A DNA stretch of 64,000 bases from Stenotrophomonas sp. ZAC14D1_NAIMI4_1 (GTDB lineage Bacteria > Pseudomonadota > Gammaproteobacteria > Xanthomonadales > Xanthomonadaceae). The translations under genes were made by a program, and so were the position numbers. Shown one piece after another: positions 38,314-46,310 of this stretch. Below the pieces are notes generated by a model. The model did no database searches and was not told the DNA's origin. It was given only the letters and a program-made list of their open reading frames with translations. The stretch spans positions 2,506,407 to 2,570,406 of the forward strand of contig NZ_CP026001.1 in the NCBI RefSeq assembly GCF_003086775.1, read 5' to 3'. Each line of letters begins with the position of its first letter. Positions within the stretch are counted from its first letter, which is position 1.

Positions 38314-39147
38314 ATGCCCGCACCGACACCGCTTTCCCCACCGCCGGCCGGGACCGCGCTGCGCACCTTGCAGCGCTGGCGGAAAACGGAGCAGGACGAA
38401 CGGGTCGATCTGATCGCCGAAGAAGTACCGGTGGCGATGCGCTACAACGGCACCGCCTTCGCGGTGATGATGGCCACGCCCTGCGACCTGGAGGATTTCG
38501 CCCTGGGCTTCTCGCTCAGCGAGGGCCTGGTCGCGCGGCCGCAGCAGGTGCTGTCGATCGACGTGCAGCCGCAGCTGGAAGGCATCGAGCTGAAGATGAC
38601 CGTGACCGAGGACGCGCCCGGCGCAGCGCTGGACCCGGCCAACGGGCGCCTGCTGCCGGGCCGGGGCGGCTGCGGTTTGTGCGGCACGCGGCAGTTGGAG
38701 GATGTCCTGCGGCCCCTGCCGCCGATACGTGATCGCCGCAGCTATTCGCCCGTGGCGCTGCAGCGCGCACTCGCCGCGCTGGCGCAGCACCAGCCGATGA
38801 ATGCTGCCAGCGGTTCCACCCATGCCGCCGCCTGGGCCGATGCCAGTGGTCGCATCGGCTGGGTGCGTGAGGATGTCGGCCGCCACAACGCCCTGGACAA
38901 GCTGATCGGGGCACTGCACCACAACGAGCATGGCAGCGAGGGTGGCCTGCTGGTGATTTCCAGCCGGGCAAGTTACGAAATGGTCAGCAAGGCGGCGCGC
39001 GCCGGCGCGAGCGTGCTGGCGGCGGTGTCGGCGCCCACGGCACTGGCCATCGACCTCGCCCGCAGCGCCGGCCTCTGCCTGGTGGGATTCGCGCGCGAGG
39101 GCGGGTTCAATGTGTATACCCACCCCGAGCGGTTGCAGGCCGGGTAG
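38314..39147 (+). CDS. fdhD: Formate dehydrogenase accessory sulfurtransferase
   Basis: A 277-residue FdhD protein that transfers sulphur from a cysteine desulphurase (IscS) to the molybdenum cofactor of formate-dehydrogenase-type enzymes. GRGGCGLCGTRQ (near residues 112-123) contains the two Cys of the active CxxC loop. GWVREDVGRHNALDKLIG (near 188-205) is the second family signature. It is divergent from the FdhF/YdeP gene across 183 bp, which would allow joint control. The TAG stop at 39145-39147 is the end of a large palindrome. Confidence 0.93.
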   Translation: MPAPTPLSPPPAGTALRTLQRWRKTEQDERVDLIAEEVPVAMRYNGTAFAVMMATPCDLEDFALGFSLSEGLVARPQQVLSIDVQPQLEGIELKMTVTEDAPGAALDPANGRLLPGRGGCGLCGTRQLEDVLRPLPPIRDRRSYSPVALQRALAALAQHQPMNAASGSTHAAAWADASGRIGWVREDVGRHNALDKLIGALHHNEHGSEGGLLVISSRASYEMVSKAARAGASVLAAVSAPTALAIDLARSAGLCLVGFAREGGFNVYTHPERLQAG

Positions 39148-39231
39148 AGTCGACTGTCAGTCGACTGCTGTTCCACGGACCGCCCGAAAATCCCGCGCTT
39201 CGCGCGATAGTCGACTGACAGTCGACTCTAC
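39144..39231. repeat. 88-bp inverted-repeat element after fdhD
   Basis: GTAGAGTCGACTG-TC-AGTCGACTG begins the element and the reverse complement AGTCGACTGACAGTCGACT ending in CTAC closes it at 39231. Each arm is itself a palindrome, so the whole can fold as a long hairpin or two short ones. The TAG at 39145-39147 terminates fdhD. Confidence 0.85.
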
Positions 39232-39261
39232 CCGTCGGTCTTGCCTGGTTGCGCGCAGGCC

Positions 39262-39798
39262 TCAGCGCAGCGCGATCTTCGGGAAATCGACCGGCACGTC
39301 GAACGCCACGTTGACGTAGTTGGTGAACAGGTTGAGGGCGACGTGGGCGAGGATCTCGACGATCAGCTCATCATCGAAACCGGCATCACGCAGTGCCTGC
39401 ACGTCGGTGTCGCTGATCTGCGCGCGGTTCTCCACCACCGTCAGGGCGAACGTGAGCGCGGCGGCCGTGGCCGGGTCGCTGGACTGGCCGACCTGGGCGG
39501 CAGCCATCTGCTCGCCGCTGGCACCGGCCTTGCGGCCCAGCGCGGTGTGCGCGGCCAGGCAGTACTCGCAGGCGTTGCGGTTGGCGATGGCGACGGCGAT
39601 CTGCTCACCCAGCAGCGGCGACAGGCGACCGCCGCCAAGGGCGCCGAACGAGCCCCACATGCTGGCCAGCGCCGCCGGCGAGTTGGCCACGGCGCGGAAC
39701 ATGGCCGGAGTGGCGCCGAAGGCGGCGTGTACCTGGCCCAGCAGGGCCTGGCGGTCGGGGGTGGTGGCGGCAGCGTCGATCAGGGCGATACGGGACAT
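39262..39798 (-). CDS. Carboxymuconolactone decarboxylase/AhpD-like protein
   Basis: A 178-residue helical protein of the CMD/alkylhydroperoxidase AhpD superfamily. The redox pair is in NACEYCLAAHTALG (about 78-91), which keeps the CxxC and the following His of AhpD-type peroxidases. It may reduce organic peroxides or be a quinone or lactone-acting relative. It is divergent from an AraC regulator at 39905, which is the likely controller. The start at 39798 is preceded by AAGGAAA on its strand. Confidence 0.9.
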   Translation of the reverse strand: MSRIALIDAAATTPDRQALLGQVHAAFGATPAMFRAVANSPAALASMWGSFGALGGGRLSPLLGEQIAVAIANRNACEYCLAAHTALGRKAGASGEQMAAAQVGQSSDPATAAALTFALTVVENRAQISDTDVQALRDAGFDDELIVEILAHVALNLFTNYVNVAFDVPVDFPKIALR

Positions 39799-39860
39799 GG
39801 CGGTTTCCTTCGGTAACGCGTCCGGGATTGGACGATGGGGTCATCGTAGGTAGACTCGCA

Positions 39861-39904
39861 GGACGAATCCCCAACATTTGTCCGAATTGGTTATCCATTC
39901 GTCC
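39861..39904. promoter_or_regulatory. Candidate AraC operator in the divergent promoter
   Basis: GGACGAAT (39861-39868) is inverted as ATTCGTCC (39897-39904), with a further related TGTCCGAATT between them (39879-39888). This suggests three related sites in the 106-bp gap between the AhpD-like gene and the AraC gene. The right copy abuts the AraC ATG. Confidence 0.35.
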
Positions 39905-40762
39905 ATGGACACCCCGCCCGACCGCCTGTCCGCCCTGCTTGAACGCTTCCGCGTGCAGGCCGCCCTCTTCCATTCCGGCCCCCTGTGCGGGCGCCACGAG
40001 TTCGCGCCACAGCCCGGCCGCGCGTTCCTGCACATCCTGCGCAAGGGCGAGATGGAGGTGTGCCACACCGAAGCCGGCCTGCCCTCGCGCCTGCGGGTCG
40101 ACCAGCCCAGCCTGCTGCTGTACCCGCAACCACTGCACCACACCTTCCTCAACGCGCCGCTGGATGGGCCGGATTTCACCTGCGCCACGCTGGATTTCGA
40201 CGGCGGTGCGCGCAACCCGGTGGTGCAGTCGCTGCCGCCGGTGATGGTGGTTCCATTGGCGGACATCGGCGAGCTGGATGGCACCCTGCAGCTGCTGTTT
40301 GGCGAGGCGGACCGCCAACGCTGCGGCTCGCGGCTGCTGACCAACCGACTGTTCGAGGTGGCACTCATCCAGGTGCTGCGCTGGGTGGTGGACCACCCGG
40401 ATGCGGCCGGGGTCAGCCATGGGCTGATGCGCGGCCTGTCCGATGCGCGGCTGGCGCGTACCCTGGTGGCCCTGCACCAGGCACCGCAGGAGGAATGGAC
40501 GCTGCCGCGCATGGCGGCCATCGCCGGGCTGTCGCGCAGTGCGTTCGCCGCGGTGTTCAAGGACGTGATGCAGGCCACCCCGGCCAGCTATCTGCAGGAC
40601 TGGCGGTTGAGCCTGGCCTGCGCGCAGCTGCGGGCGGGCGCGCCGGTGAAGCAGGTCGCGGTGGACGTCGGCTTTGCCGATACCGCCTCGCTGTCCAAGG
40701 CCTTCCGCAAGCGGATGGGCGTCTCGCCGCGGGCGTGGCTGGCGCAGGCCGCAGCCGCGTAG
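39905..40762 (+). CDS. AraC-family regulator with cupin sensor domain
   Basis: A 285-residue regulator. Residues 1-170 form a cupin-type domain (AraC_binding_2 class; HEFAPQPGRAFLHIL and LLLYPQPLHHTF). The C-terminal AraC HTH has LPRMAAIAGLSRSAFAAVF and the second helix pair VKQVAVDVGFADTASLSKAFRK (in part). The ATG at 39905 is chosen; a TTG at 39878 is possible. Regulators of this branch often control a divergent redox enzyme, here the AhpD-like gene. The TAG stop at 40760-40762 lies in a palindromic repeat. Confidence 0.9.
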   Translation: MDTPPDRLSALLERFRVQAALFHSGPLCGRHEFAPQPGRAFLHILRKGEMEVCHTEAGLPSRLRVDQPSLLLYPQPLHHTFLNAPLDGPDFTCATLDFDGGARNPVVQSLPPVMVVPLADIGELDGTLQLLFGEADRQRCGSRLLTNRLFEVALIQVLRWVVDHPDAAGVSHGLMRGLSDARLARTLVALHQAPQEEWTLPRMAAIAGLSRSAFAAVFKDVMQATPASYLQDWRLSLACAQLRAGAPVKQVAVDVGFADTASLSKAFRKRMGVSPRAWLAQAAAA

Positions 40763-40817
40763 CGTCGAGCTTGCTCGACTGCTTCTGCAAAAGGCAGTCG
40801 AGCAAGCTCGACTCTAC
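40759..40817. repeat. Palindrome pair between the AraC and TetR genes
   Basis: GTAGCGTCGAGC-TTGC-TCGACTGC and the complementary GCAGTCGAGC-AAGC-TCGACTCTAC are separated by TTCTGCAAAAG. The left TAG stops the AraC gene; the convergent TetR gene ends 8 bp beyond the right CTAC. Confidence 0.85.
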
Positions 40818-40824
40818 AACGGCG

Positions 40825-41373
40825 TTACGCCTTGCCGGCCGACAACAACCCGGCAATCCGCTCGGTCAGCTGCGCACGCACCTCGGCATCCAGCTGGCCT
40901 TCGTACATCGCCTCGTAGATCCACAGACCATCGGCGGCCAGCCGCGCCACGAAATCATCCAGCGCCGCCGGGTCCGCAACCGCCCTGGCCGGCGGCGATG
41001 GCGCCCAGCGCTGCACCACCGGGCCCCAGGGGCGTTCGCCGGCGTCCGGGTCCATCGATTCGAGCATGAACATCAGCTCGGCACGGGTGGCGCTCTGTGC
41101 CGACACCCGCACGAAGGTCTGGTACCGCTCCAGCGCCGTCGCCTCGTCGGCGCGCTTGCCGAGCAACGCCTCCATCGACGCCTCCCAGGCCTTTACCAGG
41201 TGCTCGTCGATGCCGCGCAGCAGCGCTTCGCGCGAGGGGAAGTGGTACAGCAGGCCACCGCGCGTCAGCTGCGCTTCGGCCGCCACCGATTCAAAAGTGA
41301 CGGCACCGAGACCGTCACGGTTGATGACGCTCACGGCGGCGTCGAGGATGCGGTCGCGCTTGCTGGTTCTCAT
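40825..41373 (-). CDS. TetR-family repressor of the MFS pump
   Basis: A 182-residue TetR regulator. The N-terminal HTH has RDRILDAAVSVINRDG, and the recognition helix region is LTRGGLLYHFPSREALL (about 36-52). The C-terminal ligand domain has an unusual RPWGPVVQRWAP stretch and belongs to the TetR_C-type family seen beside drug pumps. It is the second gene of the MFS operon (5 bp gap), so it is probably autoregulated through the dyad upstream of the pump gene. Confidence 0.9.
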   Translation of the reverse strand: MRTSKRDRILDAAVSVINRDGLGAVTFESVAAEAQLTRGGLLYHFPSREALLRGIDEHLVKAWEASMEALLGKRADEATALERYQTFVRVSAQSATRAELMFMLESMDPDAGERPWGPVVQRWAPSPPARAVADPAALDDFVARLAADGLWIYEAMYEGQLDAEVRAQLTERIAGLLSAGKA

Positions 41374-41378
41374 TGCCG

Positions 41379-42911
41379 TTACTTTACGCGATCGCCTGCG
41401 CCGTCGCGGCCACCCACGCGCCCGCGCAGCAGGCGCGCCAGCACCGCGGCACCTGCGGCGAGCACCGCCATGATGACCAGCAGCACGATCTGGTAGCCAC
41501 GGTCATAGGCGGCCACCGCCTGCGCGAACCACGCCCCCTGCCCGCCTTCGCGCGCCAGGTGCAGTGCCTGGGTGAAGCCTTCGCGCGCCGCCGCGGGCAT
41601 GTCCGCCGCATCGGGCAGGAACGCGCCATACATCGCCGCCCCCAGGCTGCCCAGCAATGCCACTGCCAACAGGCCACCGAATTCATAGGAGACTTCTTCC
41701 ACAGACGACGCCATGCCGGCGCGGTGTGCCGGCACGTTGTTGAGGATGGCGGTGGACGCCACCGAGATCGCCGCGCCCATGCCCACGCCGGTCAGCGCCA
41801 TGCCAGCCACCACCCAACCCACGCCTTGCGGGAAGCCGAACGCCACCACGGCCACGCCTACCGCGCCGGTCGCCAGGCCGCCACAGATCAACGGGCGCAG
41901 GCCGACGCGGTGCAGGATGCTGCCACCCAGCAGTGCACTGGGCAGGCTGCCCAACGCGGCTACCGAAACCAGCAGGCCGGCCTGCAGCGGGCTGAAGCCG
42001 GCCACCAGCTGGAAGCGCTGCGTGGTGACCAGCTGCAGGCCCGCCAGCGCGAACAGGGTGAACACCGCTGACAGCGTGCCGGCGAGGAAGGCGGGATTGC
42101 GGAAGATGGCGAAATCCAGCAGCGGATAGGCAAGGCGCTGCTGGCGACGTGCGAACGCAGTGCCGCTGACACCTGCCAGCAGCAGCGCACCCACACCCAG
42201 GGCATACGAAGGCGGCGTGGCGATCAGCGACTTGATCGCCAGCACCAGCCCCGACAGGGCCGCCAGCGCCAGCAGCGAGGACAGCATGTCCCAGGGGCGC
42301 GAGGTGTCGCGCTGGCCTTCCGGCGCCAGCAGCAGGGTCGCAATGAACGCCACCACCACCACCGGCACGTTGATCAGGAACACCGAACCCCACCAGAAAT
42401 GCTGCAGCAGCAGGCCGCCGATGATCGGGCCGAGCGCCGCACCAACGATGGCCACCGAACCCCAGAGGGCGATGGCGATGTTGCGTTCGCGCTCCTCGTG
42501 GAAGCTGAGACCGATCAAGGCCAGGGTGGCCGGCATCATGGCCGCCGCACCGACGGCAAGGAAGGCACGCGCCGCGATCAACTGCGCGGGCGTGGCTGAG
42601 AACGCGGCCGCCAGCGAGGCGATACCGAACACGACCAGGCCGATCAGGAACATCCGGCGGTGGCCCAACCGGTCACCCAGGGTACCTGCGCCCAGCAGCA
42701 GGCCGGCCATCACCAGCGGGTAGGCGTTGATGATCCACAGCGCCTGCCCGGCGCTGGCGGACAGCTCCTCGGTCAGGGTGGGCAGCGCGGTGTACAGCAC
42801 CGAGTTGTCCAGCGTGACCAGCAGCAGGCCGGCAGCCACGGTGAACAGCAGCGCCCAGCGACGGGCACGGGACAGGGCCGGAGCACCGGCCAGGGGCTGG
42901 GAAAGCGCCAT
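41379..42911 (-). CDS. MFS drug exporter, DHA2 (14-TMS) type
   Basis: A 510-residue major-facilitator efflux protein with about fourteen predicted helices. Motif A appears as GTLGDRLGHRRMFLIG (near residues 75-90), and the antiporter motif C-like GAALGPIIGGLLL near 157-169 marks a drug exporter. VTLDNSVLYTALPTL near 31-45 is the SmvA/EmrB-type motif D1. Substrates are probably cationic biocides or dyes, by analogy with SmvA; not certain. It is expressed from a promoter that contains a clear 28-bp dyad. Confidence 0.9.
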   Translation of the reverse strand: MALSQPLAGAPALSRARRWALLFTVAAGLLLVTLDNSVLYTALPTLTEELSASAGQALWIINAYPLVMAGLLLGAGTLGDRLGHRRMFLIGLVVFGIASLAAAFSATPAQLIAARAFLAVGAAAMMPATLALIGLSFHEERERNIAIALWGSVAIVGAALGPIIGGLLLQHFWWGSVFLINVPVVVVAFIATLLLAPEGQRDTSRPWDMLSSLLALAALSGLVLAIKSLIATPPSYALGVGALLLAGVSGTAFARRQQRLAYPLLDFAIFRNPAFLAGTLSAVFTLFALAGLQLVTTQRFQLVAGFSPLQAGLLVSVAALGSLPSALLGGSILHRVGLRPLICGGLATGAVGVAVVAFGFPQGVGWVVAGMALTGVGMGAAISVASTAILNNVPAHRAGMASSVEEVSYEFGGLLAVALLGSLGAAMYGAFLPDAADMPAAAREGFTQALHLAREGGQGAWFAQAVAAYDRGYQIVLLVIMAVLAAGAAVLARLLRGRVGGRDGAGDRVK

Positions 42912-42943
42912 GGAACAGACCTGCAGGAACGGGTTGAGGTTCG

Positions 42944-42971
42944 TAACTATACAGGACGTCCGGTATAGTTA
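42944..42971. promoter_or_regulatory. Near-perfect operator dyad of the TetR-MFS operon
   Basis: TAACTATAC (42944-42952) and GTATAGTTA (42963-42971) flank GGACGTCC (42954-42961), itself palindromic. All three share one centre of symmetry and 26 of 28 positions match. It lies 33-60 bp upstream of the MFS start codon, where a repressor would block the promoter. The AT-rich arms stand out from the local GC-rich sequence. Confidence 0.65.
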
Positions 42972-42997
42972 TGAGCCCGCGCCATTGCGTCGTTCAG

Positions 42998-43098
42998 GTA
43001 GAGTCGAGCTTGCTCGACTGCGCATGGAACAATTCTGGAGCAGCCGAGCATGGCTCGGCTCTACTGACGCGACGGCAGTCGAGCAAGCTCGACTCTAC
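42998..43098. repeat. Three-palindrome repeat element
   Basis: The element begins GTAGAGTCGAGC-TTGC-TCGACTGC, continues with AGCCGAGC-AT-GGCTCGGCT in CTACTG context, and ends with GCAGTCGAGC-AAGC-TCGACTCTAC. First and third hairpins are complementary to each other. It sits between the end of a hypothetical gene and the pump promoter. Confidence 0.8.
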
Positions 43099-43106
43099 AA
43101 ACCCGG

Positions 43107-43853
43107 TTACCGGCAGCCTTCCGGCAACGCGGCGATGGTCGCCACCACCGCGCCCTGCATGCCCTGCCCCACGGCCATGTCGAGTTCGCCACCGGTGCTG
43201 CCATGCTGGCGCTGCAGTTCGCCTTCGCAGAGCTTGCGCACATGACGGCGCGCCGTGGCACGCAGCATGCTGCAGCGCCAGTCGCCCGGCCCCAGGGGCA
43301 GCACTGAATACACCACGCTGTTGCAGGCATCGCCGGCGCGCTCGACCAGGCTGTGGCCGGCGAAGTCCCGCGGAGCGGTGCTGTGCGTGGGATCGTAGTA
43401 GCTGTCGGGAAAGCTGCGCGCGTACTGCTCGACATCCACCTGCAGGCGCCGCTGGCCTGCGTCCGGCAGCTGCAGCGGCTCGCCGCAGGCCGTGCTGTCG
43501 GCGCGGTGCTGGATGTACTGGTAGATCGGCCGGTCGAGCCTGCGGTCCTGCGCGGTCACTGCACTGATCGCACCCAGCACCGGCAGCGCCGCGCGGTTGG
43601 CCATGCGTGCCAGCACGCCGGCCTCGGCCGGTACACACCGGTCACGCACGGTGGCCACCAGCAGGAACACCACGTCGTCACGGAAGGCGCGATCCTCGCG
43701 CAGGTGCCGTTCGATGTCGGCCTGCAGTGCGGGAATGGGCGCAGGGAACGCCACTGGCGGCGGCCGCACCTGCGGCGTCCAGCGCTGCCAGACCAGCAAC
43801 GCAGCGCCAAGCAGCAGGGCTGCGCCGATGCACAGCCAGCGCGCACGCGGCAT
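43107..43853 (-). CDS. Hypothetical membrane-anchored protein of the zinc operon
   Basis: A 248-residue protein I do not recognise. It has an N-terminal signal anchor (MPRARWLCIGAALLLGAALLVW) followed by a Pro-rich stretch and a periplasmic domain with six or more Cys (DRC, TACG, DACNS, WRCS, KLCEG, EGCR), which suggests disulphides. Its ATG overlaps the stop of the DUF3299 gene in a TGATG arrangement, so it is the last gene of the putative zinc-uptake operon. Nothing else suggests its function. Confidence 0.7.
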   Translation of the reverse strand: MPRARWLCIGAALLLGAALLVWQRWTPQVRPPPVAFPAPIPALQADIERHLREDRAFRDDVVFLLVATVRDRCVPAEAGVLARMANRAALPVLGAISAVTAQDRRLDRPIYQYIQHRADSTACGEPLQLPDAGQRRLQVDVEQYARSFPDSYYDPTHSTAPRDFAGHSLVERAGDACNSVVYSVLPLGPGDWRCSMLRATARRHVRKLCEGELQRQHGSTGGELDMAVGQGMQGAVVATIAALPEGCR

Positions 43854-44512
43854 CAACGGTCGATCGCCGTCAGCGTGGCCGCGTCCGCGTCATAGGACGC
43901 ACTGGCGATGTCGGCCTCGAAACGCTTGATGCGCAGGTGGCCCGACAGCCGATAGGCATCCCACAGGTTGCCCAGTGCGATGGGCCGCTCCAGGGTCACG
44001 TGGATGATCTGGTTCGGCGGCGGTGGCGGCACATGGATGCAGGCACCGTAGAACGGCACGAACAGCAGTTCGTTCACGGCACCGGCATCGTCCATGGCCA
44101 GCGGCACCACGTAGCCATCCAGGTCGACCGCGCGACCGTCCAAGCCATCGACCACGGCGGCCGAGCCGAACTGCTGGGCGCGGTCGGGGCTGGAATGGTC
44201 GATGGCCGCGCCCGGCGGCGTGCCCGAACCCGTGTCATCGATCAGCCCACCGACGCCGGACATCGCCCCCATGCCACCGCTGCGGTCGATGCCGATCTGC
44301 GGCGGCGGGCGCAGGAAGGCGTCGTCCTCGGGCATCAGGTCGCTCCACGCGGTGATCGCGGCATCGCCGGGCGCGGCCGTGTCGGCCGTGGTTGCTGCCT
44401 CCGGCCGCGTCGTGCCCACAGGAGTTTCTGCCGCCGCGGCAGGCACATCACCACCGGGCCGGCTGCAGGCAGCCAGCAACATCACCACCAGCACGCAGGC
44501 ATTACGGTTCAT
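43853..44512 (-). CDS. DUF3299 lipoprotein, long copy
   Basis: A 219-residue lipoprotein (lipobox MLLAAC, Cys16). A long low-complexity linker of about 100 residues leads to the DUF3299 domain, with LDGYVVPLAMDD and LFVPFYGACIHVPPPPPNQI (about 130-170). The second DUF3299 gene upstream shares the segment from FVP to the Pro run almost exactly. Such proteins are encoded with DUF2796 and ABC genes in the Zrg zinc-uptake loci of Vibrio. Cys and His in GACIHVP may touch metal. Start overlaps the upstream gene end by 11 bp. Confidence 0.82.
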   Translation of the reverse strand: MNRNACVLVVMLLAACSRPGGDVPAAAAETPVGTTRPEAATTADTAAPGDAAITAWSDLMPEDDAFLRPPPQIGIDRSGGMGAMSGVGGLIDDTGSGTPPGAAIDHSSPDRAQQFGSAAVVDGLDGRAVDLDGYVVPLAMDDAGAVNELLFVPFYGACIHVPPPPPNQIIHVTLERPIALGNLWDAYRLSGHLRIKRFEADIASASYDADAATLTAIDR

Positions 44513-45053
44513 AGGGCCTCAACTGCGGGTCAACCATGGTGTAGGCCGAACCGGCCAGATCGTCGTCCACGCGTTCGCCGCGCAGGGTGCCGGCCAGGAA
44601 GAACGGTGAATACATGTCCGGCATGGCGATCGGGCGCGACAGCCGCACGTGCACGATCTGGTTCGGTGGCGGCGGCGGCACGTGGATGCAGGCGCCGTAG
44701 TACGGCACGAACAGGAACTCGGACAGGCGTCCGTCGGCGGCATTGGCCAGCGGCACCACGTAGCCAGGCAGGCGCACGGCGCGGTCCAGCACCGCATCCA
44801 CCGTGCGGAAGGTCCCGAACTGGGCCATGCGCCGGTTACCGCTGTGCTTCACCTCCGGGCCATCGCCACGCTCCAGCGCGGCCAGCTCGTCGGCAGGCAT
44901 CATCTGCAGCCAGTCCAGTTCCTGCTCGGCGACAGCAGCGGTCGCTGTGCCCTCCTGCACCGGCGCAGGTGGCAGGGCCTGCACACCGGTATCCACCGGG
45001 CGCTCGCAGCCGGCCAGCACCAGCATCAACGCAAGAGCGATCCAGGTGCGCAT
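44502..45053 (-). CDS. DUF3299 lipoprotein, short copy
   Basis: A 183-residue lipoprotein (LVLAGC lipobox, Cys16) with a DUF3299 domain: LPGYVVPLANAADG and FVPYYGACIHVPPPPPNQI (about 96-140). It lies 3 bp after the ABC permease gene. Two tandem DUF3299 paralogues suggest a duplicated accessory component on the periplasmic side of the transporter. Confidence 0.84.
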   Translation of the reverse strand: MRTWIALALMLVLAGCERPVDTGVQALPPAPVQEGTATAAVAEQELDWLQMMPADELAALERGDGPEVKHSGNRRMAQFGTFRTVDAVLDRAVRLPGYVVPLANAADGRLSEFLFVPYYGACIHVPPPPPNQIVHVRLSRPIAMPDMYSPFFLAGTLRGERVDDDLAGSAYTMVDPQLRPYEP

Positions 45054-45056
45054 GGT

Positions 45057-46310
45057 TCAGCCCCCCGCCGAGAGGCCGTCGGCCACGGTACGGCGGTAGG
45101 CCAGCAGCGCCGGCACCAGGCCGGCCAACGCACTCAGCAGCAGCACCCCACCCACCCAGGCCAGCTCGCCCAGATCCGGCCAGACATGGGTGATCGACAG
45201 CCCGAAGTTCGCCAGCGCCCAGCCACGCCCGGCCAGGCTGCCGCTGACCAGCACGGCCAGCGCAAGCACGCAGGCCATGCCACTGGTCGCCACCGCTTCC
45301 AGCACCAGCAGGCTGGCGATGTAGCGCGGCCGTGCACCGGTGGCACGCAGCACGGCCATTTCGCGGCGGCGCTCCTGCAGGGTCGACACCAGCAGCGCCA
45401 CCAGCGAGACCAGGCCCAGCAGCACCACCATCGCGCTGATCAGCTGCAGCGCCCGCTCGGCGGTACCGAGCGACTGCCACAGCTGCTGCAGGGTGACACC
45501 GGGCAGGATCGCCAGCAGGGCCTCATCGGGATAGTCATTGATGGCGCGCTGCACCGAGAACGTGGCAATGCGCGAGTTGAGGCCGAGCATGAAGGCGGTG
45601 ATGCTGGTCGGCGTCAGGTCCAGGTGCCGTGCCTCCTCGGCGCTCACCGCGTGCCCGCGCAGCTGCACGCCGGAGCGCCAGTCCACGTGGATGGCCTCGA
45701 TCGCCGGCAACGACACCAGCACCGAAGAATCCACCGGCGTGCCGGTGCGCTGCAGCACGCCGCGGATGCGGAACGGCTTGTCGGCATGCCTGGCCAGAGT
45801 CACCGCGGCAGTGCCATGGGCCAGGATCATTTCATCACCCACCCGTACGCCCTGCGCGCGGGCGACGTCGGCGCCGATGACCGCATCATAGAGATCATCG
45901 AACGGCGTGCCCTCGGCGAAGGCGAGCGGGTGCCCGGCCCCGTAGCGGTAATGCTGGAAGTAGCCGGCGGTGGTGCCGATGACCCGGTAGCCGCGCCAGG
46001 AATCGCCAAGCGACAGGGGCACCGCCCACTTCACCTGCGGCAGCGTGGACAGTTCCTGGTAGGACTGCCAGGACACGTTGTTGGTCGGGTCACCGATGTG
46101 GAACACCGAATACAGCAGCAGGTTCACCGGCCCCGAGCGCGCGCCGACAATCAGATCGGTGCCGGAAACGGTGCTGGCAAACCCCTCGTGGGCCTGCACG
46201 CGGACGCGCTCCACGCCCAGCAGCAGGGTCACGCTGAGGGTGATGACCAGGACGGTAAGGGCCACGCTCAGCGCACGGCTGCGCAGGCTGGCCCAGGCAA
46301 GTTCAAGCAT
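45057..46310 (-). CDS. FtsX-like ABC transporter permease
   Basis: A 417-residue permease of the FtsX/MacB type: one N-terminal helix (residues 10-30), a periplasmic domain of about 230 residues, and three C-terminal helices (285-310, 335-360, 380-400). The coupling helix motif ERRREMAVLRATGARP (about 310-325) and VSGTDLIVGARSGPV near residue 47 are family-typical. It forms an ABC complex with the product of the overlapping ATPase gene. In the Zrg-type context it would serve zinc acquisition rather than drug or lipoprotein export. Confidence 0.88.
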   Translation of the reverse strand: MLELAWASLRSRALSVALTVLVITLSVTLLLGVERVRVQAHEGFASTVSGTDLIVGARSGPVNLLLYSVFHIGDPTNNVSWQSYQELSTLPQVKWAVPLSLGDSWRGYRVIGTTAGYFQHYRYGAGHPLAFAEGTPFDDLYDAVIGADVARAQGVRVGDEMILAHGTAAVTLARHADKPFRIRGVLQRTGTPVDSSVLVSLPAIEAIHVDWRSGVQLRGHAVSAEEARHLDLTPTSITAFMLGLNSRIATFSVQRAINDYPDEALLAILPGVTLQQLWQSLGTAERALQLISAMVVLLGLVSLVALLVSTLQERRREMAVLRATGARPRYIASLLVLEAVATSGMACVLALAVLVSGSLAGRGWALANFGLSITHVWPDLGELAWVGGVLLLSALAGLVPALLAYRRTVADGLSAGG

